From positions 251,290,484 to 251,354,483 of the forward strand of contig CP136064.1 in assembly GCA_032622095.1 (NCBI GenBank): 64,000 bases of DNA. The letters are read 5' to 3'. Shown piece by piece: positions 24,001 to 33,093 of this stretch. Both the position numbers and the translations under genes were made by a program. Each line of letters begins with the position of its first letter. The first letter of the stretch is position 1. The stretch comes from Siphonodentalium dalli (lineage: Eukaryota > Mollusca > Scaphopoda > Gadilida > Siphonodentaliidae). Under the pieces are notes generated by a model. It had not been told where the DNA came from. It made no database searches and saw only the letters and a program-made list of their open reading frames with translations.

Positions 24001-26634
24001 AAATCACATACTTCCATTGTTCATTAGTGGGGTACTTCTTAGGTAAGTATATAATCACATACTTCCATTGTTCATTAGTGGGGTACTTCTTAGGGAAGTA
24101 TATAATCACATACTTCATTTTTACCTCAACTTGACGACAAATGTTTAGGATCACCTCTAGATGGGAGCTATAAATTTTGAACTATTTTCGAAGAAAAACA
24201 TGGCTGTCGGCAGCCATCTTGGATGTTACTCTGCATAACTAAATACTTTGGTATGTCCTACAGAAAACAATTTTCATCCAATTGATATCAAACTTCATAT
24301 GGCTCTTAGGGTTTAACTCTGGTATTACTTAAACAATTTACTCCTTATTCCGCATTGCTCCATTTGACTGCAATATATGAAATTCCAAGTTGGGCTACAG
24401 TGTCATTGACACTTTCATTGAATACATAATTGGCGCTATTGTTTTGATATGTCATATTTTGTTGTAAATGCTGCCTGAGAAGAGTTCTATATCATTAAAG
24501 AAGCCCTGTACAATTTATTCGCCTTCGGGGGAGAAAAAATATTTGATTTGAGTCGTAGAACTCACTCTTCAAAGCTCAGAGCTATTAGATTTCGATTTTT
24601 GAAATCTATACATTTTTGATGCCTCAAATTCCATATATTGTAATGTCTGGGGCGAACTGGAATTCCTTAGCATGTGTCATCACAAATGTAAACAAACATC
24701 TTCTTTCACGTGCGATCAGCATGGTATTATAACTTGTCTATGATCATGCATAAAACATGAATACTGGATAAATATACCTATGTATCCTCGTGCCAACAAT
24801 CACTAGATAATGTACATTTTGTTTCTGGCAATAATTTTTGTCTTTTATTCCGAGAATCATTTCTGATCCCCGATAAATACGACCTCCCAACTTTCTATAC
24901 GACAGCCGCGCATGTTCGTATATATTTCTGGTTGAATGTTTGCTAGGCTGACAACAATACAAGGTGTAGGAAAAAAAATATATATTAAAATTCAAAATCT
25001 AATAGCTCTGATGTAAGTTAAGGGTGTTAACCCTTTACCCAACAGAACGGCCCTGTGCCAATGCATTCTCTTATATATGCGAGTCGACCATAGGTCACCT
25101 CGCATATATAAGAGAATGCATTGGCTTAACACATTAAAAATTATAAAATTGTAAGAATGTAAGAAAAGATGGTAAAAAGTGTTAGGCCAATGCATTCACT
25201 TATATATGCGAGGCGACCTATGGTCGACTCGCATATATAAGAGAATGCATCGGCACAGGGCATAACTGTAACCATCACAATGCGGTCAATGAGCCGGTTC
25301 CAATGATATCCATATTTGTATGGTTTTATTGAGACAGATCCAAGATAATTTAGGCTGTTGCAGCTTTATTTGGCCGGTTTTGGCCGTTTTGTTGGGTAAA
25401 GGGTTAAATTAGACATGGTATCTTTAAAGTGATGTGAAGCACTCCTGTATGGTGATCAAATATAAATTGAGAATAATATGGCTCAAAGTAGTTATTTGTT
25501 ACGATAGTAATCCAAATTGACAATACGCACTGTAATTCTTATACATTAATTAAATGCAATCACTTTCGATGGCGAAATCATTTGTGTTAGATTATCGCCG
25601 ATTGGGTGTAGTTCAGACGATGTTTTCTATATGGAGTGGTATGGTCGATTTCTTTGAAATTTTCGGTGATGTTAGTAGAATGCTACATTCCCCAGGTTGG
25701 CATATCACCTGAGTACTAACTGATCAATTTCACTCACGCATCCGAACAAGTCCATAATATGTCTTTAAGATAACCTATTGGATATAAATTACAACTCAAA
25801 AGAGGCTTTTGTGGATAAATTGATGAGGATCGATTGTCAAAATCTGATCGCCTGACATCTTTTAAGTGTTCAAACTATATATTTGATGCTTTTATTTCAG
25901 GGCTGTTGACGGCAACTGTGTCATCGGAAATTTTCAAAGCAGCGCAACCAGCTTTGCTTTATTTAGTCCCATTTACACTCTTACCTCTCTTATTAATGGC
26001 ATATCTCAAGGTAAGAATATCTTTAATAATTATACCCCCACTTGTCGAAGAAAAATGGGGGGTATACTGGATTGACTGTGTCCGTCCATCCATCCATCCA
26101 GGCATATATCTCAGGCATGGGTCATCTGATCAGGATGAATTTTGTTTTGAATGTTTGTCATCCAAAAGAAGCGCAAATAACATTCGCCTTTTCCATTCTA
26201 GAGTTATCCTTCTTTGTTTATCACAAAGAGCTCTTAGACACCATCATTCGTGATCAAATCTATTAATATGTTTCATGTGGTTACTCGTAGCAGCACCAGA
26301 AGACATTCCTGTTAACCGTATCTATAGAAAACAATGTTCCGTTTGGCTTGATTACGCGACTCCTGGCAGCGCAGTAACATATTTTATGAGTGTTGTCACT
26401 GACACGACACCATGCCCCATTCAAAAGTTGTTAACCAATCAGCGGCCTATGCTGGTGAATAAATTTAAAGTTTGCAAATCTCCACCAATCAGAATGCATG
26501 TTTTAGCATCAAATATTCAACTTTAATTAAAATTTTCTTTTAAAAACAACATTTATTACTTGCAGGGTGATCTTCGGCGGATGTGGTCGGAACCGTTCAT
26601 GCTACAATCACCTTCCAAACACCAAGAAGTGTGA
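17974..26634 (+). CDS. SPPL3: SPPL3-type intramembrane aspartyl protease, 3' half, seven exons
   Basis: Signal peptide peptidase-like 3 is a multipass GxGD aspartyl protease of the Golgi that releases type II membrane proteins, such as glycosyltransferases. Exons: 17974-18080, 19435-19506, 22293-22381, 22895-22940, 23892-24042, 25901-26010, 26566-26634. Every junction has AG/GT, phases match, and the join gives about 213 uninterrupted residues to TGA at 26632-26634. Visible motifs: YDVFW (first catalytic Asp, codon 18069-18071), GLGD (second Asp, codon 22935-22937), and PAL within QPALLYLVP (25948-25956). The NVMVKVA stretch and the [14 protein letters not shown] linker fit SPPL3 rather than SPP or SPPL2. 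SPPL3 proteins are usually about 385 residues, so roughly the first 170 are missing. Those exons were not recognised upstream. Most introns carry MITEs. No frameshift or lost catalytic residue, so it looks functional. Confidence 0.93.
18138..18394. mobile_element. TTAA-type MITE, terminal type 3, in SPPL3 intron
   Basis: TTAA at 18138-18141, then CCCTGCCATGACTGGAG; right end in the inverse motif CCCGTCATCAAAGTG with TTAA at 18391-18394. Two hairpins of the shared core; the first has the apical loop GTCTCCCATAGGGAG. The second hairpin is degraded. Confidence 0.85.
19090..19294. mobile_element. hAT-like hairpin MITE, right part, in SPPL3 intron
   Basis: Family interior (AACTAAAGAAAATGTTAATTT, GAAGATGAGGCC-like) followed by the right hairpin (19192-19263) and GCAAATGTCAGACACACTAT. 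The left hairpin is absent and the terminus is worn. Confidence 0.7.
19435..19506 (+). CDS. SPPL3: SPPL3 exon 2 of the visible seven
   Basis: Acceptor TTTTTTTTCCAG, donor CCA/GTAAGT. 24 residues in phase 0, starting VFFSSYIF and containing [14 protein letters not shown], a segment characteristic of SPPL3. Confidence 0.93.
19585..19847. mobile_element. TTAA-type MITE, terminal type 3, in SPPL3 intron
   Basis: TTAA 19585-19588 followed by CCCTTCTATGACTGGAACTT; right end AGTCATGGCAGGG plus TTAA 19844-19847. Two copies of the hairpin core with the CTCCCATAGGGAG-type apical loop. Confidence 0.88.
20200..21392. mobile_element. 1.19-kb TTAA-flanked element with CACGTTGAGTGCC termini
   Basis: Left TTAACACGTTGAGTGCC (20200-20216) is the exact complement of the right end GGCACTCAACGTGTTAA (21376-21392). 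TTAA on both sides fits piggyBac-type insertion. The interior carries four copies of the palindrome CTACGAGATAACTCGTAG or its complement-equivalent (about 20356, 20417, 21303, 21358). Frames 20392-20601 and 20522-20752 show no transposase motif, so it is non-autonomous or an internally deleted relic. Confidence 0.85.
21740..22046. mobile_element. TTAA element family D, full copy, in SPPL3 intron
   Basis: TTAA 21740-21743, AGGTACTCAATC..., inverse end GATTGAGTACCT, TTAA 22043-22046. Arms share GAGGGTCCTATATTACTATT and (G/T)TTCTTTGG; 307 bp in all, no frame. Partial relatives at 9948, 14133 and 24518. Confidence 0.85.
22293..22381 (+). CDS. SPPL3: SPPL3 exon 3 of the visible seven
   Basis: Acceptor CATTCCAG, donor TAG/GTAAGT. 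29 codons plus two bases of a split Ser. Encodes the loop between catalytic membrane segments: [17 protein letters not shown] then SLPGKLVFP, a hallmark of SPPL3. Confidence 0.93.
22895..22940 (+). CDS. SPPL3: SPPL3 exon with GxGD motif
   Basis: 46 bp; acceptor TTTTCAG, donor ATT/GTAAGT. Completes the split Ser, then [15 protein letters not shown]. The GLGD aspartate (22935-22937) is the second catalytic residue of the presenilin/SPP family. Confidence 0.93.
23228..23439. mobile_element. TTAA-type MITE, terminal type 2, in SPPL3 intron
   Basis: TTAA 23228-23231, then CTGTTTCAGTGCCAGGGGCC; right CCTGGCACTCAAAGGG with TTAA 23436-23439. Contains GATCTCATCGGCCCTAAA and one hairpin core. Confidence 0.88.
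23892..24042 (+). CDS. SPPL3: SPPL3 exon 5 of the visible seven, with tandem-duplicated 3' end
   Basis: Acceptor TATTTACAG, donor TTAG/GTAAGT at 24043. 50 codons plus one base: [14 protein letters not shown] membrane segment, a loop with a Pro run ([11 protein letters not shown]), then [12 protein letters not shown]. The last 41 bases and the donor lie in a 51-bp unit repeated immediately downstream; the downstream copy has GG in place of the donor GT. Confidence 0.92.
24002..24116. repeat. 51-bp tandem duplication across an SPPL3 splice donor
   Basis: Period exactly 51 (AATCACATACTTCC at 24002, 24053 and 24104). Two full copies and a 13-bp third. The only difference between full copies near the boundary is AGGTAAGT versus AGGGAAGT, so only the first donor is usable. 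51 bp is 17 codons, so retained sequence would stay in frame. Confidence 0.95.
24130..24335. repeat. Single diverged monomer of the 162-bp satellite family, in SPPL3 intron
   Basis: Contains CTAGATGGGA, a CGAAGAAAAACATGG segment, GCAGCCATCTTGGAT, TTACTCT and ATAACTAAATxCTTT, in the same order as the satellite monomers at 41.9-47.8 kb. It shows the family also exists dispersed. Confidence 0.7.
24518..24612 (+). repeat. Fragment of TTAA element family D
   Basis: CTTCGGGGGAGAAAAAATAT, TTGATTTGAGTCG, AAAGCTCAGAGCTATTAGAT and GATTTTTGAAATCT match the interior of family D. No termini. Confidence 0.6.
25027..25407. mobile_element. TTAA-type MITE, terminal type 1, in SPPL3 intron
   Basis: TTAACCCTTTACCCAACA at 25027; right TGTTGGGTAAAGGG plus TTAA 25404-25407. 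Two hairpins of the shared core with GTCGACC..GGTCACC-type apices, plus a right-hand segment (ATGAGCCGGTTCCAATGATA) common to type-1 copies. Confidence 0.92.
25901..26010 (+). CDS. SPPL3: SPPL3 exon with PAL motif
   Basis: Acceptor TTTATTTCAG, donor AAG/GTAAGA. Two bases complete a split Gly, then 36 codons: [20 protein letters not shown] and [19 protein letters not shown] (25948-25956) is the conserved third active-site motif of the family. Confidence 0.93.
26030..26270. repeat. Dispersed repeat with TATACCCCC hairpin, in SPPL3 intron
   Basis: TATACCCCCA and TGGGGGGTATA (26032-26068), followed by GTCCGTCCATCCATCCATCC and a unique-looking stretch. This resembles the start of dispersed invertebrate repeats. 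The overlapping frames 25834-26253 and 26042-26266 are exon read-through or repeat. Confidence 0.55.
26566..26634 (+). CDS. SPPL3: SPPL3 terminal exon
   Basis: Acceptor TTACTTGCAG. 22 residues, [11 protein letters not shown] then a short polar tail ending HQEV, and TGA at 26632. [11 protein letters not shown] is the conserved cytosolic C-terminus of SPPL3. Confidence 0.93.
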   Translation, partial: GDLRRMWSEPFMLQSPSKHQEV

Positions 26635-26770
26635 CACATATTCTGTATAGATCTTTTAATCTGATGTGCTACATTGTATATCCCCCATCAAACTTCATTT
26701 TATGCCAGTGAGAACTGTGTGAGATTGAATGATAGCTTCATTTCTGTGATTTTCTGCACCAAGAAATTAG

Positions 26771-27335
26771 TTAACCCTTTCTATACTATTTACTCATTGA
26801 CGAGATAACCACGCCTTTATATTCCCACAAATTCAAGTCGGTCAAAGCTGTGTCCAATATATTAAAATGTGCCCAAAATTAATATAAATATGGAATATTT
26901 ACCATTGCATAGAAATTTTTATATACTTGTAGTACTTAATACACTGAAATGTTGAATTTCATATAAATATCAATGAAAATTTATCCTGGAATGGTTGTTA
27001 TAGAAAATGAAGGAAACAATTTAAAGTTTTTTTGGGTCCAAATTACGAAACTTGTTTTCCCTGATTTGCTCAAATTACATGAATCTAAATGTCTAAATCT
27101 AAATTATCCCATATGATATGAAATATTCAGATAACAAGTTCAACAAACGGCCAATGGTCATTTTTTAAACTTATTTTCTGAACATTTCCCTCGAATAAAT
27201 TGGACTCCTTCTGCACTTTTATGATCCGTTATCTGCTTAATTTTTCCTGAAAACCCATCCAGATGAATAATAGACAATTCCAATGTATATTTTTATAACT
27301 GAGTGGGAGAATCCATTTAGTATAGAAAGGGTTAA
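26771..27335. mobile_element. TTAA-type MITE, terminal type 4, just after SPPL3 stop
   Basis: TTAACCCTTTCTATACTA at 26771 and its exact complement TAGTATAGAAAGGGTTAA ending at 27335. 565 bp, without the hairpin core. It begins 136 bp after the SPPL3 stop codon and carries the first canonical AATAAA downstream of it (27194-27199). Confidence 0.88.
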
Positions 27336-27569
27336 TTGGTTCAAAAACATGTACTCATTCAGAACCGACAACGAACTGAGCCATATTCATGAAAAATCAG
27401 TTGCATACATTTTATATACAATGAAAAGATGCAGAGGTCAATGAAAGACCTAGCATCATATTTTAAGACTAAAATGCAGTTTGTTTTCAGTTTTATTGTC
27501 AGCATTGATTTTCAGTATTGTCATATGATATTCAATGATATCCTTCGACCACAGCTGTAATCATGTCTG

Positions 27570-27906
27570 AATTTAGTGTATCTGACATTGCAGAATGAGG
27601 TCCCCAGAGGGTGAATTTAGTGATGCTGTCCTGCACGGTGGGATAGTATCACAAAATTCACCCTCTTGGAACCTCATTCAGCTAAGGCCTCAATTGCTGT
27701 GGGAGATCTAGGATCAGATTGAAGTTCCCCAGTTGAAGTGATGTTCACCCATTAGTCAAAAGTAACTAAACACAATGTTAATTTGAGACTATACATACAT
27801 CCCAGAAGATTAGGCCTAACCAGAATGAGGTCCCCAGAGGGTGTGGGGTAGTGTCACTAAATTCACCCTCTGGGAACCTCATTCTGCAAATGTCAGACAC
27901 TATATT
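27570..27906. mobile_element. hAT-like hairpin MITE
   Basis: Both hairpins present. The second has lost most of its left arm (GAGGGTGTGGGGTAGTGTCA). Interior ATCAGATTGAAGTTCCCC matches other copies. Termini are worn and lack CAAGCCTTG. Confidence 0.8.
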
Positions 27907-29125
27907 GGCTATTATTATTTACATTCTTGATAAGGCCACAACAATTTTATAGCCTGGTTTACTAACATTTGGGTGGGAAAACAGTAGATGCAGGAGGGGA
28001 AAAATTAAATATTTTTTAAAACAAAATGTTTTGTTTGTTTAAACTTAGGCATTTCTTCCCACAAAACAGTTATGAATAAAAAGCATAATAGAAATAAAAG
28101 AACGCAAAAGGAAAGATTTTGAAATTAAATATTTTCTACACGAAATGCTTCATATTCTAATAAACATTAATATAAAACCAATCAACAGATTTCTTTATTG
28201 TTTAATGATACAAAATTGGTCAAAGAAGTTGTACAATAGGTTCGTAAACAAGGCTATTAAATATATATTTAATTTTGAATTGGGCATCGCCATTATGAGT
28301 TCAGCTTAAATTTTATTTTTCAGAAGTAAAACATTCTTATACAATGTGAACCAGTGTATCATATTTTACTGGTAGAATTATATCTTCCCCCAATGTCAGC
28401 CCATGATGATTAAATATCATTTATTTACATTCATTGTCTTCCAGATAGTGGCTGGGTATTTGCACCACTTTAATTTATACAGAAGCAGTTTTATGATTTT
28501 TCACATGTACACACCATAATGTCCCTTTAACTACCAGGTGGCACTGAAAGCAAATGTATCTCTAAGTTGTAACAATCTTTTAATTTGCTGAGAAGTTGGT
28601 TTTCGAGCACAGCTTGTATTTTATCATCTATAAATTCCGAGTTTGTCCCACTTGATTTTAGTAATGGTTTATTAATATGTACGTATGTTAGTAATTTATA
28701 CTGTATAAACTCATGATTCTTACTCCTATCATTCATTATACATGGAAACAGTGTTTACATCAGCCATTCTATTCATAAATCATGCCAAATTTCATATCAT
28801 CACTTCCAAGAATAAGGGCTTTTCTAAATTTACTGTATTTTTATGTCACATTTTTACGAAACATGATGATATTGCAATTCAGATAGTAATAATATTACTT
28901 ATGCTATACCATAGTGAGGAAAGGAGCCAAAAGGCTTGCCACCATGCCGCTATCCTGGTACATGCTCAACAGCTATATTCCTGGGCATAACAGAACATGT
29001 GGGTCCCTTTTAGAGTTGTTTCCCCTGACCCATATTTCCTCTCTGCCAGACTGCCACATTCCCCTGTCCGATCCAGTGAATGATAAACAAAAATAATTTT
29101 TATATTATTTGCAAGGAGACATGTG
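27907..29125. other. No gene recognised; possible SPPL3 3' UTR or intergenic
   Basis: AT-rich. Frames 28527-28736 and 28742-28990 have no domain. Confidence 0.4.
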
Positions 29126-29461
29126 TTAACCCTTTACCCAACAGAACGACCAAAAACGCCCAAATAAAGCTTCAACAGCCTAAAATATCTTCGGTCTGTT
29201 TCAATAACACCATACAAATATGGATATCATTGGAACCGGTTCATTGACCACATTGTGATGGTTACATTTATGCCCTGTGCCAATGCATTCTCTTATATAT
29301 GCGAATCGACCATAGGTCGCCTCGCATATATAAGAGAATGCATTGGCCTAAAAAAATGTGTTAAGCCAATGCATTCTCTTATATATGCGAGGCGACCTAT
29401 GGTCGACTCGCATATATAAGAGAATGCATTGGCACAGGGCCGTTCTGTTGGGTAAAGGGTT
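29126..29461. mobile_element. TTAA-type MITE, terminal type 1
   Basis: TTAACCCTTTACCCAACA at 29126 and the inverse end TGTTGGGTAAAGGG; here the right target is TTAT because it runs straight into a type-3 element. Two hairpin cores. The ATTGGAACCGGTTCATTGAC segment is inverted relative to 25280, so this copy is in the opposite orientation. Confidence 0.88.
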
Positions 29462-29713
29462 ATGACTGGAGCTTCGCTGGTGCAGAATTCAAGATCCTGT
29501 ACCAGTGCATTCTCTTATATATGCGAGTCTCCCATAGGGAGCCACACATATATAAGAGAATACACTGGCTTACAAGATGAAGGTAAATATTGTTAGGCCA
29601 ATGTATTCCCTTATATATGCGAGACTCCCTGTGGGTGACTAGCATATATTAGAGAATGCATTGGCCGCAGGGTTTTGCAAAATGTCATGAAGCTCCAGTT
29701 ATGGAATGGTTAA
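29458..29713. mobile_element. TTAA-type MITE, terminal type 3, abutting type 1
   Basis: Begins at the junction with TATGACTGGAGCTTC, ends GCTCCAGTTATGGAATGG with TTAA 29710-29713. Two hairpin cores with CTCCC/GGGAG apices. Its left CCC is merged into the neighbour. Confidence 0.8.
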
Positions 29714-29836
29714 TAGTTACTACCTTATTCTGATAGAAGTGTCCATCACAAAAAGCCACGTGTTTGAGTCTGTCTAGTTATGTCACAATTACATTGTCAA
29801 ATAAAGAATGTTGCTATCCAGATATGAACTGATCTA

Positions 29837-30049
29837 CAGTAATGCTCTAATTAATCGACCTCTTAACCAAAGCAGAATTATGGGTAACTTTTCAGGATTT
29901 AGTCGGAAATATGGCTTGTTGCCATTCATCGGAAAGCTCTCCCCGAGAGCTTTCCGATGAATGGCAACAAGCCATATTTCCGACTAAATCCTGAAAAGTT
30001 ACCCATAATTCTGCTTTGGTTAAGAGGTCGATTAATTAGAGCATTACTG
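29837..30049. mobile_element. Palindromic MITE, CAGTAATG family
   Basis: TA-CAGTAATGCTCTAATTAAT...ATTAATTAGAGCATTACTG-TA. Arms of about 100 bp match almost perfectly; centre GAAAGCTCTCCCCGAGAGCTTTC. The least diverged copy in the window, with 62505-62718. Confidence 0.92.
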
Positions 30050-30116
30050 TATGTTAACCTATAGTTAATTGTGATTACTTGCATTAATATATTTATATTA
30101 TCGTATATGTTCAAAA

Positions 30117-30475
30117 GTTTTAGACAAAGCCAGGAACCAGCATAGCAGGCGACTTGGGAGACATCTTCTCCCTAAATTGTGTCACTTCTTCCTATTTTTT
30201 TCTCCAGAAGAAGTGACTTCTCTATAATATACCAGTATACATATGTCCCAACATCATATTTAAAACATATCTAACTGATTATAATGGTGTTTTTACTTAC
30301 TTTAAAGGCTTTATAAAAGGGCTCTTTTATTGTATCATAGAATCGCAGTGTTTGGGTGTAAATTGAACTTCAGCCATTGTTAGTTCTCCCTGACAACAGT
30401 CCATTTCTCCCCAATAACCAAACAGGGAGAGGTGGTGACTTCTACCAATTTCCAACTTGAAACCTCTAAGTTGGT
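30117..30475 (+). repeat. Dispersed repeat I, copy 1
   Basis: Present inverted at 61421-61777. Shared blocks: GGCGACTTGGGAGACATCTT, GAAGTGACTTCTCT, CATTATAATGGTG-like, AAGGGCTCTT, GAACTTxAGCCATTGTTA and CCAATTT(C/G). Non-coding. Confidence 0.75.
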
Positions 30476-30614
30476 CCCTTGTTAAAGCTGTGGGCTAATT
30501 TACCAATAATAGATATTTACAGTTGTTTGCATGGACTGAGATCTTCCCCCAGCTGCTATAGGGAACCCATTCGAAACGCTTAGCAGAAACCCTAGGCCTG
30601 ATACTCTGGTATGA

Positions 30615-30876
30615 TTAACCGTTATATGACTGGAGCTTCCAGAAATTTTGCGAAAACCCTGTGCCAATGCATTCTCTTATATTATGTGAGTCACCCATAG
30701 TGAATGTTGTATATATAAGAGAATAAATTAGCCTAACTATATTTACCTTGACCTGTAAACCAGTTATTCTCTTATATATTCGAAGCTCCCTATGGGAGAC
30801 TCGCATAGATACGAGAATGTACTGGCACAGAGTATTTAATGCTGCACCAGCGCAGCTCCCGTCATGAAAGGATTAA
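30615..30876. mobile_element. TTAA-type MITE, terminal type 3
   Basis: TTAA 30615-30618 then CCGTTATATGACTGGAGC; right GCTCCCGTCATGAAAGG plus TTAA 30873-30876. Two degraded hairpins. Confidence 0.82.
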
Positions 30877-31036
30877 TATACAAAATATTTAATTTTTAAT
30901 TCTGATGCAAAAATACAGTGCATGTGGAAGCAGCTCTCAATCATAGAGCTCAATCATCGTTGAAATGTCATTTATTCTTTATCTTTTATTTCGTCCTGTA
31001 TCACATTGGATATTTGTGCAATAACAGTCATAGTTT

Positions 31037-31555
31037 CACCCTTGGTTAAGTGGTCATGCTAATGGGCTACGATTCTGGTGGGTCCTCCTGAATTGCTATG
31101 TTGTTAGGACAAACTGATGCTGTTAAGAAAAAGTACCGTTACATTTTCTAAAGTTGTCATTTTCAAGGTGTTCAGATAATCTGAAAATATCCCGGAACAG
31201 CCATTATGTGTATCAAATATTCAAAAATATCTATATTGCGAAATATTTTAATACTGGTTGTATTAGTTGTTGCAAATCGACTATAATCAAGATGGTTATT
31301 CATGTCATTTTACAAACACCAGCGCAGCTATTATTAAAAAATACTTCAAATATATTCATGAATGTTTCATACAGACTGGCTTTTTCTCAAATCACTCTTG
31401 ACAGTCAAACACCACGAAAATGACAATTTTAGAAAACAATAATGATACTCTTTGTAATAGCATCAGTTTGCCCTACCTGCTACAAAGTGCATGTAATTAA
31501 GCAGGCAGGACCCACCGACATCATAGCAGACTATCAGGACCACTTGACCAGGGGT
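31037..31555. mobile_element. Element F: ~70-bp TIRs starting CACCC
   Basis: The left arm CACCCTTGGTTAAGTGGTC and the right arm GACCACTTGACCAGGGGTG are complementary. The similarity continues inward through GGTGGGTCCT. Possible 5-bp target duplication AGTTT on both sides. A second copy lies at 48291-50262. Frames inside (31154-31423, 31442-31693) have no transposase motif. Confidence 0.75.
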
Positions 31556-31902
31556 GAGTTTGATGTTGGTCCAGAAATAATTGTTCTTGAGTCATACCCT
31601 GGTTATGAAGGGACATGGTGCAAGTACATAGCTATTACTTTTTTACCAACTTTTAAATCAAAACAGTTTCTTATGATTTCATCACAGTTATAGTTTCTGC
31701 TCACTGCAAACACATCCTGAATTCAACTAATAATGAAAAAATGTTATGAGATGGAACTATGTTTAACTGATATGTCCTGAAGGATTTACTGTGAACATAA
31801 ATAAGAGGCTTAGCCATTATGTTAGTTCTTAATAGTCATTTAACACTAATATAATATTTCTTGAAGTTCTTAATAAATTACTCAATTTGTTGAGATACAT
31901 AG

Positions 31903-32040
31903 AGGATATCTTGTGTTTTGATAGGATACCGAAAATGATATCATTCATGAATGAGACAAATGTTCATTGCAGATATAAATATTTGTCTCGTTCACGAATG
32001 ACATAATTTTCGGTATCCAGTCGAAAACACTAGATATTCT
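31903..32040. repeat. Foldback with ~60-bp arms
   Basis: GGATACCGAAAATGATATCA and the later complement TGACATAATTTTCGGTATCC, with arms extended to TGAATGAGACAAAT / ATTTGTCTCGTTCA. Near-palindromic, non-coding. Confidence 0.82.
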
Positions 32041-32119
32041 TTTTATTATACATTTTATTATATATTAATATCTGGTGTTGGAAAAATTGCTTGGTTATTC
32101 AGAACAATCGGATATATTT

Positions 32120-32610
32120 GTCCCCTGAAAATATTGGGGACAATAGAAATATCAGCGGTTTCCGTCGTCCGTCCCAGGTGGTTTGTGGATGATGACTTTA
32201 GTTTCAGTTATCTTATTGTTTTTCAAATTTTGTATGTGGATTACCCACATAACACATGAAAATACAGGTCAACTTAGAACTTGCTGGTTATTTTGGTTTC
32301 CAGATGATAACTTTAGTTTTGGTTTTCTATTTGTTTTCAAATTCGGTATATGGGTTATTCACATGAAAATACAGGTCAAGTTCAATTTGGATTCTGTCCA
32401 CCTATTTTTGCCGGAGTTATGGTCCTTGTTGACTTATAATTTGACAATTATTTTGGTTTCTGGATGATAGCTTTAGTTTAGTTTCTTTTCAAATCTGGTA
32501 TATGGATTACTCATATGACAATACAGATTAAGTTCGAAATTGCATTTGTTCCTCCCATTTTTATCGCAGTTATGGTCCTTGCCGACTTATAATTTTTCAA
32601 ATTAGAATTT
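32120..32610. repeat. Degenerate ~150-bp tandem repeat
   Basis: Starts with CCCCTGAAAATATTGGGG hairpin and CGTCGTCCGTCC, then three diverged units, each with GATGATxxCTTTAGTTT, TTCAAAT, GGATTACCCACAT-like and AATACAGGTCAA blocks. A related stretch in the other orientation lies near 52430-52760. The 94-codon frame 32183-32467 is a repeat translation. Confidence 0.7.
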
Positions 32611-32659
32611 TGTTGATTTTGTGCCAATTTGAGGTTTTATTTCGACTTTAGAAGTTTTT

Positions 32660-33049
32660 TCAGATTTGGTTATTTTTATTCAGCTCAGTTATGAGACAAT
32701 GCACAAGTATTTTATCCATATAATATACTTCTACAAAGCTCCCCCCGCTCCAAATGAAGTCACCGTTTCGGGGGACACTATGGCCGAGCAGCCTTTTATT
32801 TACTTTTAATTCAATTAAATAATTTAGTTGACATTGATTTACATGTAGGAATAAGATAACATTGAGGTAAGAGGACAGATCATGAAGAATGGTTATCCCA
32901 TTTGGCAAGTCATGGTTTCTTGATGCTAAATAATCACAGCAAATTTCTTTATCTTTAACAAAATCAACAATTACATCATCGAAAGACATGGACTTTGTGT
33001 ATCGTTTATCGTGTATTGTGATAGCAATATTTTCCTTCAATACTAACAA
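32660..33049 (-). other. Unassigned 129-codon frame, doubtful
   Basis: The longest unexplained frame outside the minisatellite, LINE and repeat regions. I recognise no domain. It is moderately AT-rich with no repeat match in the window, and it lacks neighbours or clear splice sites. It could be chance, a decayed mobile-element fragment or an unrecognised exon. Confidence 0.12.
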
Positions 33050-33093
33050 ACCGAATTTTAGTTAATATCAATGCAATGAAAACAGTTAACCAG

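Noticed and set aside
26042-26266. Possible extra SPPL3 exon or separate gene in the last intron
   Set aside because: It begins at a TATACCCCC hairpin and CCATCC repeat; flanking exons already join in phase without it.
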